DNA from: Arthrobacter sp. ERGS1:01
Lineage (GTDB): Bacteria; Actinomycetota; Actinomycetes; Actinomycetales; Micrococcaceae
DNA: 64,000 nucleotides
Direction: 5' to 3'
Assembly (NCBI RefSeq): GCF_001281315.1
Contig: NZ_CP012479.1
Location: 806,001-870,000 of the forward strand
Part shown: positions 1-8,408 of the stretch, piece by piece
How positions within the stretch are numbered: position 1 is the stretch's first letter
How the letters are laid out: each line of letters begins with the position of its first letter
Made by a program: the position numbers and the translations under genes
Notes under the pieces: model-generated
What the model saw: the letters and a program-made list of their open reading frames with translations, nothing else
The model's database searches: none
What the model was told of the DNA's origin: nothing

Positions 1-653
1 CGTCGGCCGGACGGCTGGGCCGCTTCTGGGGACGTACCCGCAACAACCTCTCCTGGGTGAACCTGGCCGTGCTTGCCGTCCTTGGCGCTTCCCTGGGTGC
101 CGGGCTGGTGCTTTCGGGCACCGATGTTGGCATGGTGGCGGTGCTTCGCTTCAACGACCAGGTGGGCGAACTGGGCATCGTGTTCTTCTTCTGGTGCGGC
201 GCCTCGCTGCTGGGCGGGCTGATCTACGGTTCGCTCAAGCGCTCCATCAACCCGCTGTGGCTCCTGGGTGCGATGGCCGTGCTGACCATCCCCATGGGAT
301 TTGCCACCAACGCCTGGACCCTGGGTTTGCTCTCCATCCTGCCGGGCCTGCTCTGTGCGCCGGTGCTGACCTCGAGCGCCGAACACATCGCCGACCTTGT
401 GGAGGAACGCCGGCGCGGCGAGGCCATGGGCTGGTACGGCTCCTCCATGACGATCGGTAGCGCCATGGGTGCACCGTTTGCCGGCGCCATGATTGACCGG
501 ATCGGCCCCTGGGCGGGCTTCGTGATCATTGGCGTCATCGCCGGCGTGCTGGCCATTGCCGGGTTGCTGGCCCAGCGGGCCATCCGCAGGAGGAAGGCGT
601 CCGGTGTGGCCGCGGACTTCGATGACCTGCTTGGCGATCCGGACCCGGTTTAG
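1..653 (+). CDS. MFS transporter, C-terminal part (5' end outside window)
   Basis: The reading frame is open from the first bases of the window, so the start lies upstream and only about 217 C-terminal residues are visible. They form about six hydrophobic helices, with a basic cytoplasmic loop between helices (GSLKRSIN) and an acidic-basic loop (VEERRRGEAMGW) typical of the second half of a 12-helix major facilitator permease. The tail (RRRKASG then an acidic stretch) is cytoplasmic. The internal GTG at 57 falls inside the first visible helix and is not the start. Substrate cannot be inferred; the stop is followed by a strong terminator. Confidence 0.8.
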   Translation, partial: SAGRLGRFWGRTRNNLSWVNLAVLAVLGASLGAGLVLSGTDVGMVAVLRFNDQVGELGIVFFFWCGASLLGGLIYGSLKRSINPLWLLGAMAVLTIPMGFATNAWTLGLLSILPGLLCAPVLTSSAEHIADLVEERRRGEAMGWYGSSMTIGSAMGAPFAGAMIDRIGPWAGFVIIGVIAGVLAIAGLLAQRAIRRRKASGVAADFDDLLGDPDPV

Positions 654-668
654 TCCCGAAAATGCAAA

Positions 669-710
669 GAGGGGCAGATCACCCAATGGGTGGTCTGCCC
701 CTCAACGTTT
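669..710 (+). terminator. Rho-independent terminator after MFS gene
   Basis: A 16-bp stem (GAGGGGCAGATCACCC paired with GGGTGGTCTGCCCCTC, one G-U pair) with a 2-nt loop is followed by AACGTTTTCT. It lies between two convergent genes and could serve both. Confidence 0.85.
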
Positions 711-755
711 TCTAAGCTCAATTCCCGATTTTAGGGAGGAGCCGGCAAGCGGGGA

Positions 756-1163
756 TCAGTTGACGGCGCCGGTGTACTTCTCGCCCGGGCCCTTGCCCGG
801 GGCGTCCGGGATGGTGGAGGCTTCGCGGAAGGCGAGCTGCAGGGAGCGGAGTCCGTCGCGCAACGGTCCGGCGTGCTGGCTGCCGATCTCGGGGGCGGCC
901 GCGGTGACGAATCCTGCCAGTGCGGTGATCAGCTTGCGGGCCTCATCCAGGTCCTTGAGCTCTTCGGCGTCGGGGCCGGCGGCCAGGCCGCACTTGACGG
1001 CGGCGGCGCTCATGAGGTGGACGGCGGCCGTGGTGATGACCTCGATGGCGGGAACTTCGGCAATGTCGCGAACTACGGACGCGGCCTCGGCGTCTCCGAG
1101 TGCCTCCTCGGGGGCGTTGCTAAAACTGTGGCGGGTGTCCGGATTATTATCTGAGGTACTCAT
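756..1163 (-). CDS. DUF1844 family protein
   Basis: A 135-residue protein matching the actinobacterial DUF1844 family by its core: VITTAAVHLMSAAAVKCGL, then an acidic link, then DLDEARKLITALAGFVTAA and an amphipathic C-terminal helix. The N-terminal 30 residues are polar and look disordered. No signal peptide or membrane span. Function is unknown. In many actinobacteria a DUF1844 gene lies divergently beside infC, as here. The ATG at 1163 is the first in the frame after the leader region. Family call is from motif recognition only. Confidence 0.85.
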   Translation of the reverse strand: MSTSDNNPDTRHSFSNAPEEALGDAEAASVVRDIAEVPAIEVITTAAVHLMSAAAVKCGLAAGPDAEELKDLDEARKLITALAGFVTAAAPEIGSQHAGPLRDGLRSLQLAFREASTIPDAPGKGPGEKYTGAVN

Positions 1164-1199
1164 ACTGCTAAGCTTGTCACAGACCGACTGGATGCTGTT

Positions 1200-1449
1200 A
1201 TTTCATCCGGGGCCAAAACCCCGTGAAGAAGGCACGCGTTCAGTTTGCAAGTGGAGTCCTCTCCCACCTTTCGACCCAGCAATGGCGTTGTCTGGTCCAG
1301 GTTGGAGCCTTTCATGTGAAGGCTGGCCGCGGTCCCGTTGACGGGACATGATGGCGCCAATCCTTTGAGGCCTCCGATTGCATCAGCAATGGGAGGCCTT
1401 CTTCATTTGCTGATGGTGTTCACATTTCTCATGTCAACAGGAGTTACAC
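1200..1449 (+). promoter_or_regulatory. Structured 5' leader of infC-rpmI-rplT
   Basis: The gap between the DUF1844 gene and infC is dense in short hairpins in the infC direction: CGGGG/CCCCG at about 1207-1222, AGCCTTTC/GAAGGCT at about 1303-1323, GTCCCGT/ACGGGAC at 1332-1347, and the long terminator-like stem at 1368-1399. This resembles the leaders of translation-factor and ribosomal-protein operons that are controlled by premature termination or L20 binding. The regulator is not identified. No promoter was pinned down. Confidence 0.5.
1368..1410 (+). terminator. infC: Putative attenuator hairpin upstream of infC
   Basis: A 14-bp stem with one mismatch (AGGCCTCCGATTGC with GCAATGGGAGGCCT, loop ATCA) ends 50 nt before the infC start and is followed by TCTTCATTTG. 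The T-run is imperfect, so it could be an attenuator or simply a structured leader element. Confidence 0.5.
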
Positions 1450-2565
1450 ATTAGCGAGCCACGCATCAATGATCGTATCCGCGTCCCCGAGGTGCGGTTG
1501 GTTGGGCCAGCAGGCGAACAAGTTGGGATCGTCCGCATTGAGGATGCCCTTCGTCTTGCCGCTGAGTCGGACTTGGATCTGGTTGAGGTAGCGCCGACGG
1601 CCAAGCCGCCGGTGTGCAAACTGATGGACTTCGGTAAGTACAAGTACGAGGCCGCCGTCAAGGCGCGTGAAGCCCGGAAGAACCAGACGAACACTGTTCT
1701 GAAGGAAATCCGCTTCCGCCTGAAGATTGACAAGCATGACTACGAGACCAAGCGCGGCCACGCCCTGCGCTTCCTCGGTGCCGGTGACAAGGTCAAGGCC
1801 ATGATCCAGTTCCGCGGCCGTGAGCAGCAGCGTCCCGAGATGGGCATCCGCCTGCTCCAGAAGTTCGCCGAGGATGTCGCGGAGGTTGGCCTGATCGAGT
1901 CCAGCCCGCGCATCGACGGTCGCAACATGGTCATGGTGATCGGCCCGTTGAAGAACAAGGCCGAAGCCAAGGCGGAGGCCCGCCGCCAGCAGCAGCGCGC
2001 CGACGCCAAGGCCCACAACGAGGCCGTTGCCAATGGCACCGCCCGCGTCGACGTGGACCGCGACAACAAGGCCCCCATGACGCAGTCCCTGGCGGACCTG
2101 CTTCCGGCCGGCCTGCAGCTGACCAGCGACGACGCCGCTCCGGCCGAGGTTGTTGAAGCCCCGGCCGCTCCCGCCGTCGAGGTCGTTGAGGCCCCGGCCG
2201 CAGCGGTTGAGGCAGTAGAAGCCCCGGCCGCCGTGGAGGCCACGCCGGCCCCGGTTGCAGCGCCCGTAGTGAAGGAAGCAGCTGTCAAGGCTCCGGCCAA
2301 GGCAGCCGCCGCCAAGGCTCCGGCCGCGGCAAAGCCCGTCGTCAAGGCGGCTCCGGTCGCTGCAGCCAAGCCCGTGGTGGCCGCGAAGCCGGTTGCTGCT
2401 CCCAAGCCGGTTGCCGCCAAGCCGATCCCGATGCCCAAGCCCATGGCCAAGCCGGTTGCAAAGCCCGCGCCCAAGCCTGCAGCCAAGGCAGCACCGAAGC
2501 CGGCCGTGAAGGCAGCCTCTGCAAAGAGCGCGCCCGCAGCCGATTCCACAGACTCAGCTGAATAA
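1450..2565 (+). CDS. infC: Translation initiation factor IF-3 with long C-terminal extension
   Basis: IF-3 binds the 30S subunit and controls start-codon selection. The frame gives [19 protein letters not shown], the normal IF-3 N-terminus, beginning at an ATT codon at 1450. AGGAG at 1439-1443 is 6 nt upstream. There is no ATG, GTG or TTG between the in-frame TGA at 1411 and 1450, and the first GTG (1492) would remove conserved residues. The N domain (about 1-85) and C domain (about 86-180, with [15 protein letters not shown] and [15 protein letters not shown]) are intact. About 160 further residues are rich in Ala, Pro, Lys and Val: an acidic [12 protein letters not shown] part, then basic KPVAAKP-type repeats. 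Canonical IF-3 is about 180 residues. First gene of infC-rpmI-rplT. Confidence 0.95.
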   Translation: MSEPRINDRIRVPEVRLVGPAGEQVGIVRIEDALRLAAESDLDLVEVAPTAKPPVCKLMDFGKYKYEAAVKAREARKNQTNTVLKEIRFRLKIDKHDYETKRGHALRFLGAGDKVKAMIQFRGREQQRPEMGIRLLQKFAEDVAEVGLIESSPRIDGRNMVMVIGPLKNKAEAKAEARRQQQRADAKAHNEAVANGTARVDVDRDNKAPMTQSLADLLPAGLQLTSDDAAPAEVVEAPAAPAVEVVEAPAAAVEAVEAPAAVEATPAPVAAPVVKEAAVKAPAKAAAAKAPAAAKPVVKAAPVAAAKPVVAAKPVAAPKPVAAKPIPMPKPMAKPVAKPAPKPAAKAAPKPAVKAASAKSAPAADSTDSAE

Positions 2566-2673
2566 GGAATTCTTCCTTCTTCAGCGGTGAATATACACCC
2601 CCACAGTGACCCAACCAGTCGCTGCAAGAGAACCACAGGCAGCGCCGGTGGATACGTAAGGAGACAGGTCCTC

Positions 2674-2868
2674 ATGCCTAAAATGAAGACACACAGTGGT
2701 GCAAAGAAGCGATTCAAGCTGACCGGTTCCGGTAAGCTGCGTCGCCAGCAGGCCAACCGCCGCCACTACCTGGAGCACAAGCCTTCCAGCTTGAAGCGCC
2801 GCCTGAAGGGTGACCTCACGGTTGCCAAGGCAGATGTCCGCAACATCAAAAAGATGCTCGGCATCTAA
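2674..2868 (+). CDS. rpmI: 50S ribosomal protein L35
   Basis: A 64-residue basic protein, [20 protein letters not shown] at the N-terminus and NIKKMLGI at the end, the full normal length of bL35. The ATG at 2674 has TAAGGAG at 2657-2663. The frame is open further upstream, but the standard MPKMKTH start and the ribosome site decide the start. Lies 108 bp after infC and 108 bp before rplT in the usual IF3-L35-L20 order. Confidence 0.98.
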   Translation: MPKMKTHSGAKKRFKLTGSGKLRRQQANRRHYLEHKPSSLKRRLKGDLTVAKADVRNIKKMLGI

Positions 2869-2976
2869 TTTCGCAAGTCAATCGGTTTTCGTTCCCGTTC
2901 CGGGACTAAGACCATTTCATCAAAGCCTTCTCAGGCATGATTGGCTTGGGATCTTTAAACTTGAAGGAGTACGCAC

Positions 2977-3360
2977 GTGGCACGTGTGAAGCGGGCGGTA
3001 AACGCCCACAAGAAGCGTCGGGTTGTTCTTGAGCGCGCAAAGGGTTACCGCGGACAGCGTTCGCGCCTGTACCGCAAGGCCAAAGAGCAGCTGCTGCACT
3101 CGTTTGTGTACAGCTACGGTGACCGCCGCAAGCGCAAGGGTGACTTCCGTCGCCTCTGGATCCAGCGCATCAACGCTGCATCCCGCGCCAACGGCCTGAC
3201 CTACAACCGTCTGATCCAGGGCCTGAAGGCCGCTGAGATCGAGGTTGACCGTCGCATGCTGGCCGACCTGGCCGTCAACGACGCCGGTGCCTTCGCCGCA
3301 CTGGTGAAGATCGCCAAGGCTGCACTGCCCGCGGACACCTCCGCACCGGTAGCCAAGTAG
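2977..3360 (+). CDS. rplT: 50S ribosomal protein L20
   Basis: A 127-residue bL20 with the N-terminal basic extension [20 protein letters not shown] and the RNA-binding core ([42 protein letters not shown]). Early 23S assembly factor, and in other bacteria the autogenous repressor of this operon. GTG start at 2977 with GAAGGAG upstream. Carries a short Ala-rich C-terminal tail ending SAPVAK. Last gene of the operon. Confidence 0.98.
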   Translation: MARVKRAVNAHKKRRVVLERAKGYRGQRSRLYRKAKEQLLHSFVYSYGDRRKRKGDFRRLWIQRINAASRANGLTYNRLIQGLKAAEIEVDRRMLADLAVNDAGAFAALVKIAKAALPADTSAPVAK

Positions 3361-3372
3361 CACCAGTTTGAG

Positions 3373-3394
3373 AGGAACCACTGGTTCCTTGTTC
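3373..3394 (+). terminator. Short hairpin terminator after rplT
   Basis: AGGAACC-ACT-GGTTCCT forms a perfect 7-bp stem with a 3-nt loop, followed by TGTTC. The U-tract is weak. Confidence 0.5.
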
Positions 3395-3422
3395 ATGGTG
3401 GCGGACTGCTAAAGTCCTAAGC

Positions 3423-4334
3423 ATGAATGAACCCGGGCGCCCGCCAGCAGATGCAATGACCAATCCTCGAGCCGATCGAGTGAGGGATGTTGCGAAGCTG
3501 GCCGGGCGCTCGGGCCGTTTAAAGCGCCGGCAGTTCTTCGTTGAGGGCCCCCAGGCGGTCCGGGAGGCGCTGACCGCCCACAAGGAGTGCATGGACGCCG
3601 GCGGAACCGCCGTGGTGGAGTCCGTCTACGCCACCGTCGAATGCCTCAAGCGGTACCCGGAGATGCTTGAACTGGCCTCGCACCGCGCCTCCCGGCTCCA
3701 GATTCGGGTGGCCAGCGACATGGTGCTCTCGGCCATGACGGACACCGTGACGCCGCAAGGCATCGTGGCCGTGTGCAACTTCGTGGACGTCCCCCTGGAG
3801 GAGGTCCTCGCCGCCAAGCCCAAGCTCATTGCGATGCTGTGCCAGGTCCGGGACCCCGGCAATGCCGGCACAGTGCTGCGTGCCGCCGACGCCGCCGGTG
3901 CGGACGCCGTGATCTTCTCCAATTCCAGCGTGGACATCTACAACCCCAAGGCTGTCCGTTCCACGGCGGGTTCGCTGTTCCACCTGCCCGTGGTGCGCGG
4001 GGTGGAGCCGGCCGACGTCGTCGCTGCCGCCAAAGCAGCGGGGCTGGGTGTCCTGGCCGCGGACGGCTACGGCCAGCTCAACCTTGACCTGCTCCAGGAC
4101 GAAAGCGCCGCGCGCGCCTTCGAGCAGGAGATCCCCGATTCCCAGTACGCCCTGGAGGAGCCCACCGTGTGGCTGTTCGGCAACGAGGCGGCCGGGCTCG
4201 ACCACGAGGAAAAGGCATTGGCCGACTACCGAGTGGCCGTCCCCGTCTATGGCTCGGCGGAATCCCTGAACCTCGGCACGGCCGCCACGGTGTGCCTGTA
4301 TGCCAGCGCCAGGGCGCAGCGCCGCGCGAACTAG
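3423..4334 (+). CDS. TrmH/SpoU-family RNA 2'-O-methyltransferase
   Basis: A 303-residue SAM-dependent RNA ribose methyltransferase. The N-terminal third (RSGRLKRRQFFVEGPQAVREAL) is the SpoU substrate-binding L30e-like domain. The C-terminal domain has the three SPOUT knot motifs: NAGTVLRAADAAGADAVIF (motif 1, N and R of the active site), VWLFGNEAAGLDHEE (motif 2) and ESLNLGTAATVCLYA (motif 3). It sits directly after the L35-L20 genes, as often seen. Substrate is probably 23S rRNA, but the exact nucleotide cannot be read from sequence. The ATG at 3423 lies 7 nt after TAAAGT (3410-3415), so the mRNA may be leaderless. Confidence 0.9.
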   Translation: MNEPGRPPADAMTNPRADRVRDVAKLAGRSGRLKRRQFFVEGPQAVREALTAHKECMDAGGTAVVESVYATVECLKRYPEMLELASHRASRLQIRVASDMVLSAMTDTVTPQGIVAVCNFVDVPLEEVLAAKPKLIAMLCQVRDPGNAGTVLRAADAAGADAVIFSNSSVDIYNPKAVRSTAGSLFHLPVVRGVEPADVVAAAKAAGLGVLAADGYGQLNLDLLQDESAARAFEQEIPDSQYALEEPTVWLFGNEAAGLDHEEKALADYRVAVPVYGSAESLNLGTAATVCLYASARAQRRAN

Positions 4335-4430
4335 GGCGGTCCCGGCGTCGCGGAACGGTACTATCTTCTCGAAGGACAAGTTGTCCATGTCGCGGGCCTT
4401 CGGGCGCGCAATTCTTGAGGGGAAACCACC

Positions 4431-5363
4431 GTGTCTCACGAAGGCGGCAGCAGGGCGATCATCGCCGCGCTGGTAGCAAACCTGTCCATTGCGGTCATGA
4501 AGTTCCTGGCCTACCTGTTGACGATGTCGTCGTCGATGCTTGCCGAGTCCATTCACTCGCTGGCGGACTCGGGCAACCAGCTGTTGCTGCTGGTGGGTGG
4601 CAAGCGTTCCAAGCGCCAGGCCAGCCCCGAGCACCCCTTTGGCTACGGGCGCGAACGCTATGTGTATGCGTTCCTGGTCTCGATCATCCTGTTCAGCGTG
4701 GGCGGCGTCTTTGCCCTCTACGAGGCATACTCCAAGTGGCAGCACCCGCACGGCTTGGAACCGGAATGGGCATGGGTGCCGCTGGTGGTCCTGGTCGGCG
4801 CCATCATCATGGAGGGGCGCTCATTCTTCGTGGCCATCAAGGAATCCAACGTGACCCGCGGCTCCAAGAGCTGGGGCCAGTTCGTGAAGACCGCCAAGGC
4901 CCCCGAACTTCCCGTGATCCTGCTGGAGGATTCCGCGGCGCTGCTCGGCCTGATCTTTGCGCTGTTCGGCGTGTCCATGACCATCATTACCGGCAACGGG
5001 CTCTGGGATGCCTTGGGTACCGGACTCATCGGTATCCTGTTGGTCTGTGTGGCCATTGTGCTCGCGCTGGAGACGAAGTCGCTGCTTCTGGGTGAAGCGG
5101 CCACCCTGGAGGATGTCCGCGCCATCGAGGCCGCCCTGGTGGGCCCCGGCGTCAGCCGGATCATCCACCTGAAGACCTTGCACCTGGGGCCGGAGGAGTT
5201 GCTGGTCGCGGCCAAGATCGCCGTCGAGGAGGCCGAGACCGGCGCACAAATTGCCGCGGCCATCGACGCCGCCGAGAAGCGGGTGCGCAGTGCGGTGCCG
5301 ATTGCCAAGGTCATCTATCTGGAGCCGGACATCTACTCGGCCGCGAAGGCGCCCCAAGCCTGA
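4431..5363 (+). CDS. Cation diffusion facilitator (CDF) family metal transporter
   Basis: A 310-residue inner-membrane transporter with about six helices, exporting divalent cations such as Zn2+ or Fe2+ by proton antiport. The CDF signature is present: SMLAESIHSLADSGNQ in helix 2 (about residues 34-50, metal-site His and Asp) and PFGYGRERYVYAFL at the start of helix 3. The matching site in helix 5 is LEDSAALLGLI. The C-terminal about 95 residues form the soluble domain (SLLLGEAATLEDVRAIEAAL). GTG start at 4431, preceded by GAGGGG. TACTAT about 60 bp upstream may be a -10. Metal specificity is not resolved. Confidence 0.9.
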   Translation: MSHEGGSRAIIAALVANLSIAVMKFLAYLLTMSSSMLAESIHSLADSGNQLLLLVGGKRSKRQASPEHPFGYGRERYVYAFLVSIILFSVGGVFALYEAYSKWQHPHGLEPEWAWVPLVVLVGAIIMEGRSFFVAIKESNVTRGSKSWGQFVKTAKAPELPVILLEDSAALLGLIFALFGVSMTIITGNGLWDALGTGLIGILLVCVAIVLALETKSLLLGEAATLEDVRAIEAALVGPGVSRIIHLKTLHLGPEELLVAAKIAVEEAETGAQIAAAIDAAEKRVRSAVPIAKVIYLEPDIYSAAKAPQA

Positions 5364-5381
5364 CCTCCCCAACGCACAACC

Positions 5382-5442
5382 GGCCCGCACTGGTGGCTGG
5401 AGAACCGGAATATCCCGGATTCTCCAACCACTGGTGCGGGCC
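5382..5442. terminator. Long bidirectional terminator hairpin
   Basis: GGCCCGCACTGGTGGCTGGAGAA pairs with TTCTCCAACCACTGGTGCGGGCC nearly perfectly around a short AT-rich loop. It separates the CDF gene from the convergent AhpD-like gene. Confidence 0.8.
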
Positions 5443-5494
5443 TGATGTTTAAAGCACGACGGCGGCTAAGGCCACCGGCGCGCCGTGACGGTTC

Positions 5495-5848
5495 CTAGTG
5501 GCTGTGGACCGGGACCTTTGCATCGTCGTCGTACAGCTTCATGGCAAGGAAACCGTGAGCCAGGCCGGCCCCGGCGCGCAACGCTGCGGCCGTCATGACC
5601 ACCTCGGCCAGCTCGGCCTCGGTGGCACCTTCGGATTTTGCGGAGGCCACGTGCGCGTCAATGCAGTACGAACACTGGGTGGTCAGCGCGACGGCGATGG
5701 CCATAAGTTCCGTGTACTTGCGCGGAATGACCTTGTTGGGGGAGCGCAGCGCCGCTTCGTCGAAGGCCGCAAATGCGGCAAAGGCATCGGGTGCGCCCTG
5801 TCGGATATTGCGCAGGTATGACTTGTCTGAGGGATCTTGGTAGCCCAT
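5495..5848 (-). CDS. Carboxymuconolactone decarboxylase (AhpD-like) family protein
   Basis: A 117-residue all-helical protein with the AhpD-type active-site motif CSYCIDAH (CxxC plus His), after KYTELMAIAVALTTQ. Such proteins act as thiol peroxidase or alkylhydroperoxidase-like reductases; those with CxxC usually do redox chemistry rather than lactone decarboxylation. The Tyr-rich C-terminus (AMKLYDDDAKVPVHSH) is variable. It follows the PatB-like gene by 14 bp on the same strand and is probably the last gene of the transporter-lyase operon, which hints at a role in sulfur or oxidative stress during that catabolism. Confidence 0.85.
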   Translation of the reverse strand: MGYQDPSDKSYLRNIRQGAPDAFAAFAAFDEAALRSPNKVIPRKYTELMAIAVALTTQCSYCIDAHVASAKSEGATEAELAEVVMTAAALRAGAGLAHGFLAMKLYDDDAKVPVHSH

Positions 5849-5862
5849 GGGTGGAGACCTTT

Positions 5863-7035
5863 CTAGCGGGTTGTGGTTGCCGGCACCAGTGCCGAGGACA
5901 TGGCCGAAACGGATTCGGTCAAGATTTTTCTGGTCGTGGCGAAATTGATGCGGGCGTGGCCCTTGCCCTCGAGTCCGAACTCCAGACCGGGCTTGAGCGC
6001 CACCTTCGCGTGTTCAAGGAAGAATTCGTAAGGCTCGGCGGGCAGCTCCAGGGCACTGAAATCGATCCATGCCATGTAGGTGGCCTCCGGGAAGATCAGC
6101 CGAGCGCCCGGGATCTGGCGCTCCAGCTCGCTGCGCAGCAGTTCCCTGTTCCCTTCCAGATACTCCATGACGTCCTCGAGCCACTGCCCGCCGTGCTCAT
6201 AGGCAGCAATGGATGCGGCAATGCCGACGGTCGAGGCTCCCAGGGTTTGCAGCAGGTTCAGTGAGCGCCAGGTGGCCTCGTCGGCGTTGTTGCTCGTGAT
6301 GACCTGGGCGCACTTGAGCCCGGCAAGGTTCCACGCCTTGGATGCGGCCGTGATCGTGAGCGTGTGGCCTGCCGTTTCCTCCGTCAGGGACGCATACGGG
6401 ATGTGGGAGCGGCCGAACACCAGGGGCGCGTGGATTTCATCGGAGATGACCCGTCCGCCGTGCTTGGACACGACCTCCGACAAGGCGAGCAGTTCCTCCC
6501 GGTCAAAGGCGCGGCCCACCGGGTTGTAGGGGTTGCACAGGATCAGGGAGCCGGCTCCCTTGGCGAACGCCGTGTCGATGGACTGGAGGTCCAGGACATA
6601 CTTGCCGTCCCGGAGGACCAGGGGCGACTCAACGACTTTGCGTCCGGAGAGCTTGATGACGTCGAAGAAGGGCGGGTAGGCGGGGGTGGGCAGGACGACG
6701 GGGCTGCCCGGTGCGGTGAACTCGTCAATGCCGAGTTCAATGCCCTTGAGGACGTCGGCAATGGCATGCACGGCCATCGGATTGACGGTCCAGCCGTAGT
6801 GTTCGGCACTCCAGGCAGCCGTTGCAACACCAAGTGCCGGGTGGTCAAAGATGGGATAACCAAATGATTCGGCGGTCACCGAGTCGCGAACGCCTTCCAT
6901 GACGGCGGGCGCCGTGGGGAAGTCCATCTCGGCCACCCACATGGCCAACACGTCTTCGCCATACCAGTTCCATTTCAGGGTGTTGCGTGCACGCAGGGTC
7001 GCCACGTCCAGGCTGTCAAAGTTGTTGTTAGTCAC
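5863..7035 (-). CDS. PLP-dependent aminotransferase class I/II, PatB/MalY-like C-S lyase
   Basis: A 390-residue fold-type I PLP enzyme. The N-terminal VLAMWVAEMDFPTAPAVMEG is diagnostic of the MalY/PatB cystathionine beta-lyase group. NPYNPVGR (168-175) and SDEIH (198-202) bind the cofactor, SKAWNLAGLK carries the Schiff-base lysine (K233), and the C-terminal ARINFATTR supplies the carboxylate-binding Arg. Expected reaction: beta-elimination of cystathionine or S-conjugated cysteines to pyruvate, ammonia and a thiol. GTG start at 7035 with AGAGG upstream. Co-directional with the MHS transporter (65-bp gap) and the AhpD-like gene. Real substrate unknown. Confidence 0.88.
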   Translation of the reverse strand: MTNNNFDSLDVATLRARNTLKWNWYGEDVLAMWVAEMDFPTAPAVMEGVRDSVTAESFGYPIFDHPALGVATAAWSAEHYGWTVNPMAVHAIADVLKGIELGIDEFTAPGSPVVLPTPAYPPFFDVIKLSGRKVVESPLVLRDGKYVLDLQSIDTAFAKGAGSLILCNPYNPVGRAFDREELLALSEVVSKHGGRVISDEIHAPLVFGRSHIPYASLTEETAGHTLTITAASKAWNLAGLKCAQVITSNNADEATWRSLNLLQTLGASTVGIAASIAAYEHGGQWLEDVMEYLEGNRELLRSELERQIPGARLIFPEATYMAWIDFSALELPAEPYEFFLEHAKVALKPGLEFGLEGKGHARINFATTRKILTESVSAMSSALVPATTTR

Positions 7036-7100
7036 TGCATTTGCCTCTTCTTGTTGAGCTCAAACTGGTCTCTGGATTTGTCCCTTTCCGGCAGGCTGTC

Positions 7101-8408
7101 CTACTCCGGAAGCGGCTTGAAAGCCGTTTCCTTCATGGTGGCGTAGAAGATCACCGAGATGACCATGAGCCCGGCCACGTACCAGGGGAAAAGGTGGCCG
7201 ATGTTTGCCGATGCCATCTGCGTGCCGATCAAGGGTGCCGTACCGCCGGCCAGGGCCACCGTCAGTGAGTACGGGAAGCCGATCCCCGAGGCGCGGACCT
7301 TGCGGGGAAACATCTCGGAGTACAGGGGCATGGAGCTCGCCTGCAGCATCGCGATCACCATCATTGCCGCGCACTGGATGATGATAAGGGCCAGTAGGGA
7401 CTGGGTCAGCAGGGCCATGGAGGGAATGGTTCCGACGGCCAGCACGACGCCGGCAAACAGCATGGTCTTTTTGCGTCCGTACTTGTCGGACAACGGCCCG
7501 GCGATTAGAGCACCGAGCAGCGAGGCCACCAGGCTCAGTGCCGTGGCGATGAGGCTGTACTTGGGGTTGATGCCGCCGTAGGTGTAGGCGTAGGTGGGCA
7601 GGTAGCTGCTCCAGACGTACACCATGACGGTGAAGCCGATGGTCAGGCCAATGACCTGAACGGCCTGTCGCGGGAAGAGCTTGAATGCGGCGAAGAGTGA
7701 GGTTTTCGTGCCGTCATTGGACTTGGCGGTTTCCACCATGCCGCGTCGGATCCAGATGCCGGCGATCGAGAGCAGGGCGCCGATGCCGAAGATGATCCGC
7801 CAGCCCCAGGCACGCATGTCAGCGTCCGGCAGGAGCCAGGTGGCGCCAAGGACCAGCAGTACCACCACCAATTGGCCGACCACTGCGCCCGCGTAGATAA
7901 GGCCCGCCATCTTGCCGCGTTTGCCCTCGGGGGCCACTTCCATGGCGAACGCCGCCATCGCTCCGTATTCTCCACCGATGCAGATGCCTTGGATTACCCG
8001 TGCCAGCAGCAACAGGATGGGCGCCAGGACCCCCACCTGCACATAGGTTGGCGAGAGTGCTATCAGAAGGCTTGAGGCGCCCATGCCGTAAACCGTGAGC
8101 AACATCGTGAAGCGCCGGCCGACGACGTCGGAAATCTTGCCAAGGAACAAACTGGCCAAGGGCCTGACGAGGAAACCGATCGCGAGGATGCCGAACGTCC
8201 CCAACAGGGCCACCGTGGGGGAGGCCTCCTTGGGAAAGAACTGCACGGCAAAGAAGACCGAGAGGAACGCGTAGGCGTTCCAATCAAACCATTCGATGAG
8301 GTTTCCAAAGCCGGCCGCAACGAGCTGGCGGACGGGAAGGGTGCCCTTGGTGGCGGCTGGGGCAAGAGCGGACTGCTCAGGTGCCAGAAGTGAACCATTC
8401 GCTTCCAT
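7101..8408 (-). CDS. MHS-family MFS transporter (metabolite:H+ symporter type)
   Basis: A 435-residue 12-helix importer. The start of helix 1, AAGFGNLIEWFDWNAYAFLS, is the hallmark of the metabolite:H+ symporter family (KgtP, ShiA, ProP relatives). It is followed by RPLASLFLGKISDVVGRR (loop 2-3 motif) and ARVIQGICIGGEYGA in helix 4. ATG at 8408 with AAGGAG 7 nt upstream. First gene of a leftward operon with the C-S lyase and AhpD-like genes, and divergent from the amidohydrolase, so it probably imports the substrate of this locus (an amino acid derivative or organic acid). Confidence 0.9.
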   Translation of the reverse strand: MEANGSLLAPEQSALAPAATKGTLPVRQLVAAGFGNLIEWFDWNAYAFLSVFFAVQFFPKEASPTVALLGTFGILAIGFLVRPLASLFLGKISDVVGRRFTMLLTVYGMGASSLLIALSPTYVQVGVLAPILLLLARVIQGICIGGEYGAMAAFAMEVAPEGKRGKMAGLIYAGAVVGQLVVVLLVLGATWLLPDADMRAWGWRIIFGIGALLSIAGIWIRRGMVETAKSNDGTKTSLFAAFKLFPRQAVQVIGLTIGFTVMVYVWSSYLPTYAYTYGGINPKYSLIATALSLVASLLGALIAGPLSDKYGRKKTMLFAGVVLAVGTIPSMALLTQSLLALIIIQCAAMMVIAMLQASSMPLYSEMFPRKVRASGIGFPYSLTVALAGGTAPLIGTQMASANIGHLFPWYVAGLMVISVIFYATMKETAFKPLPE

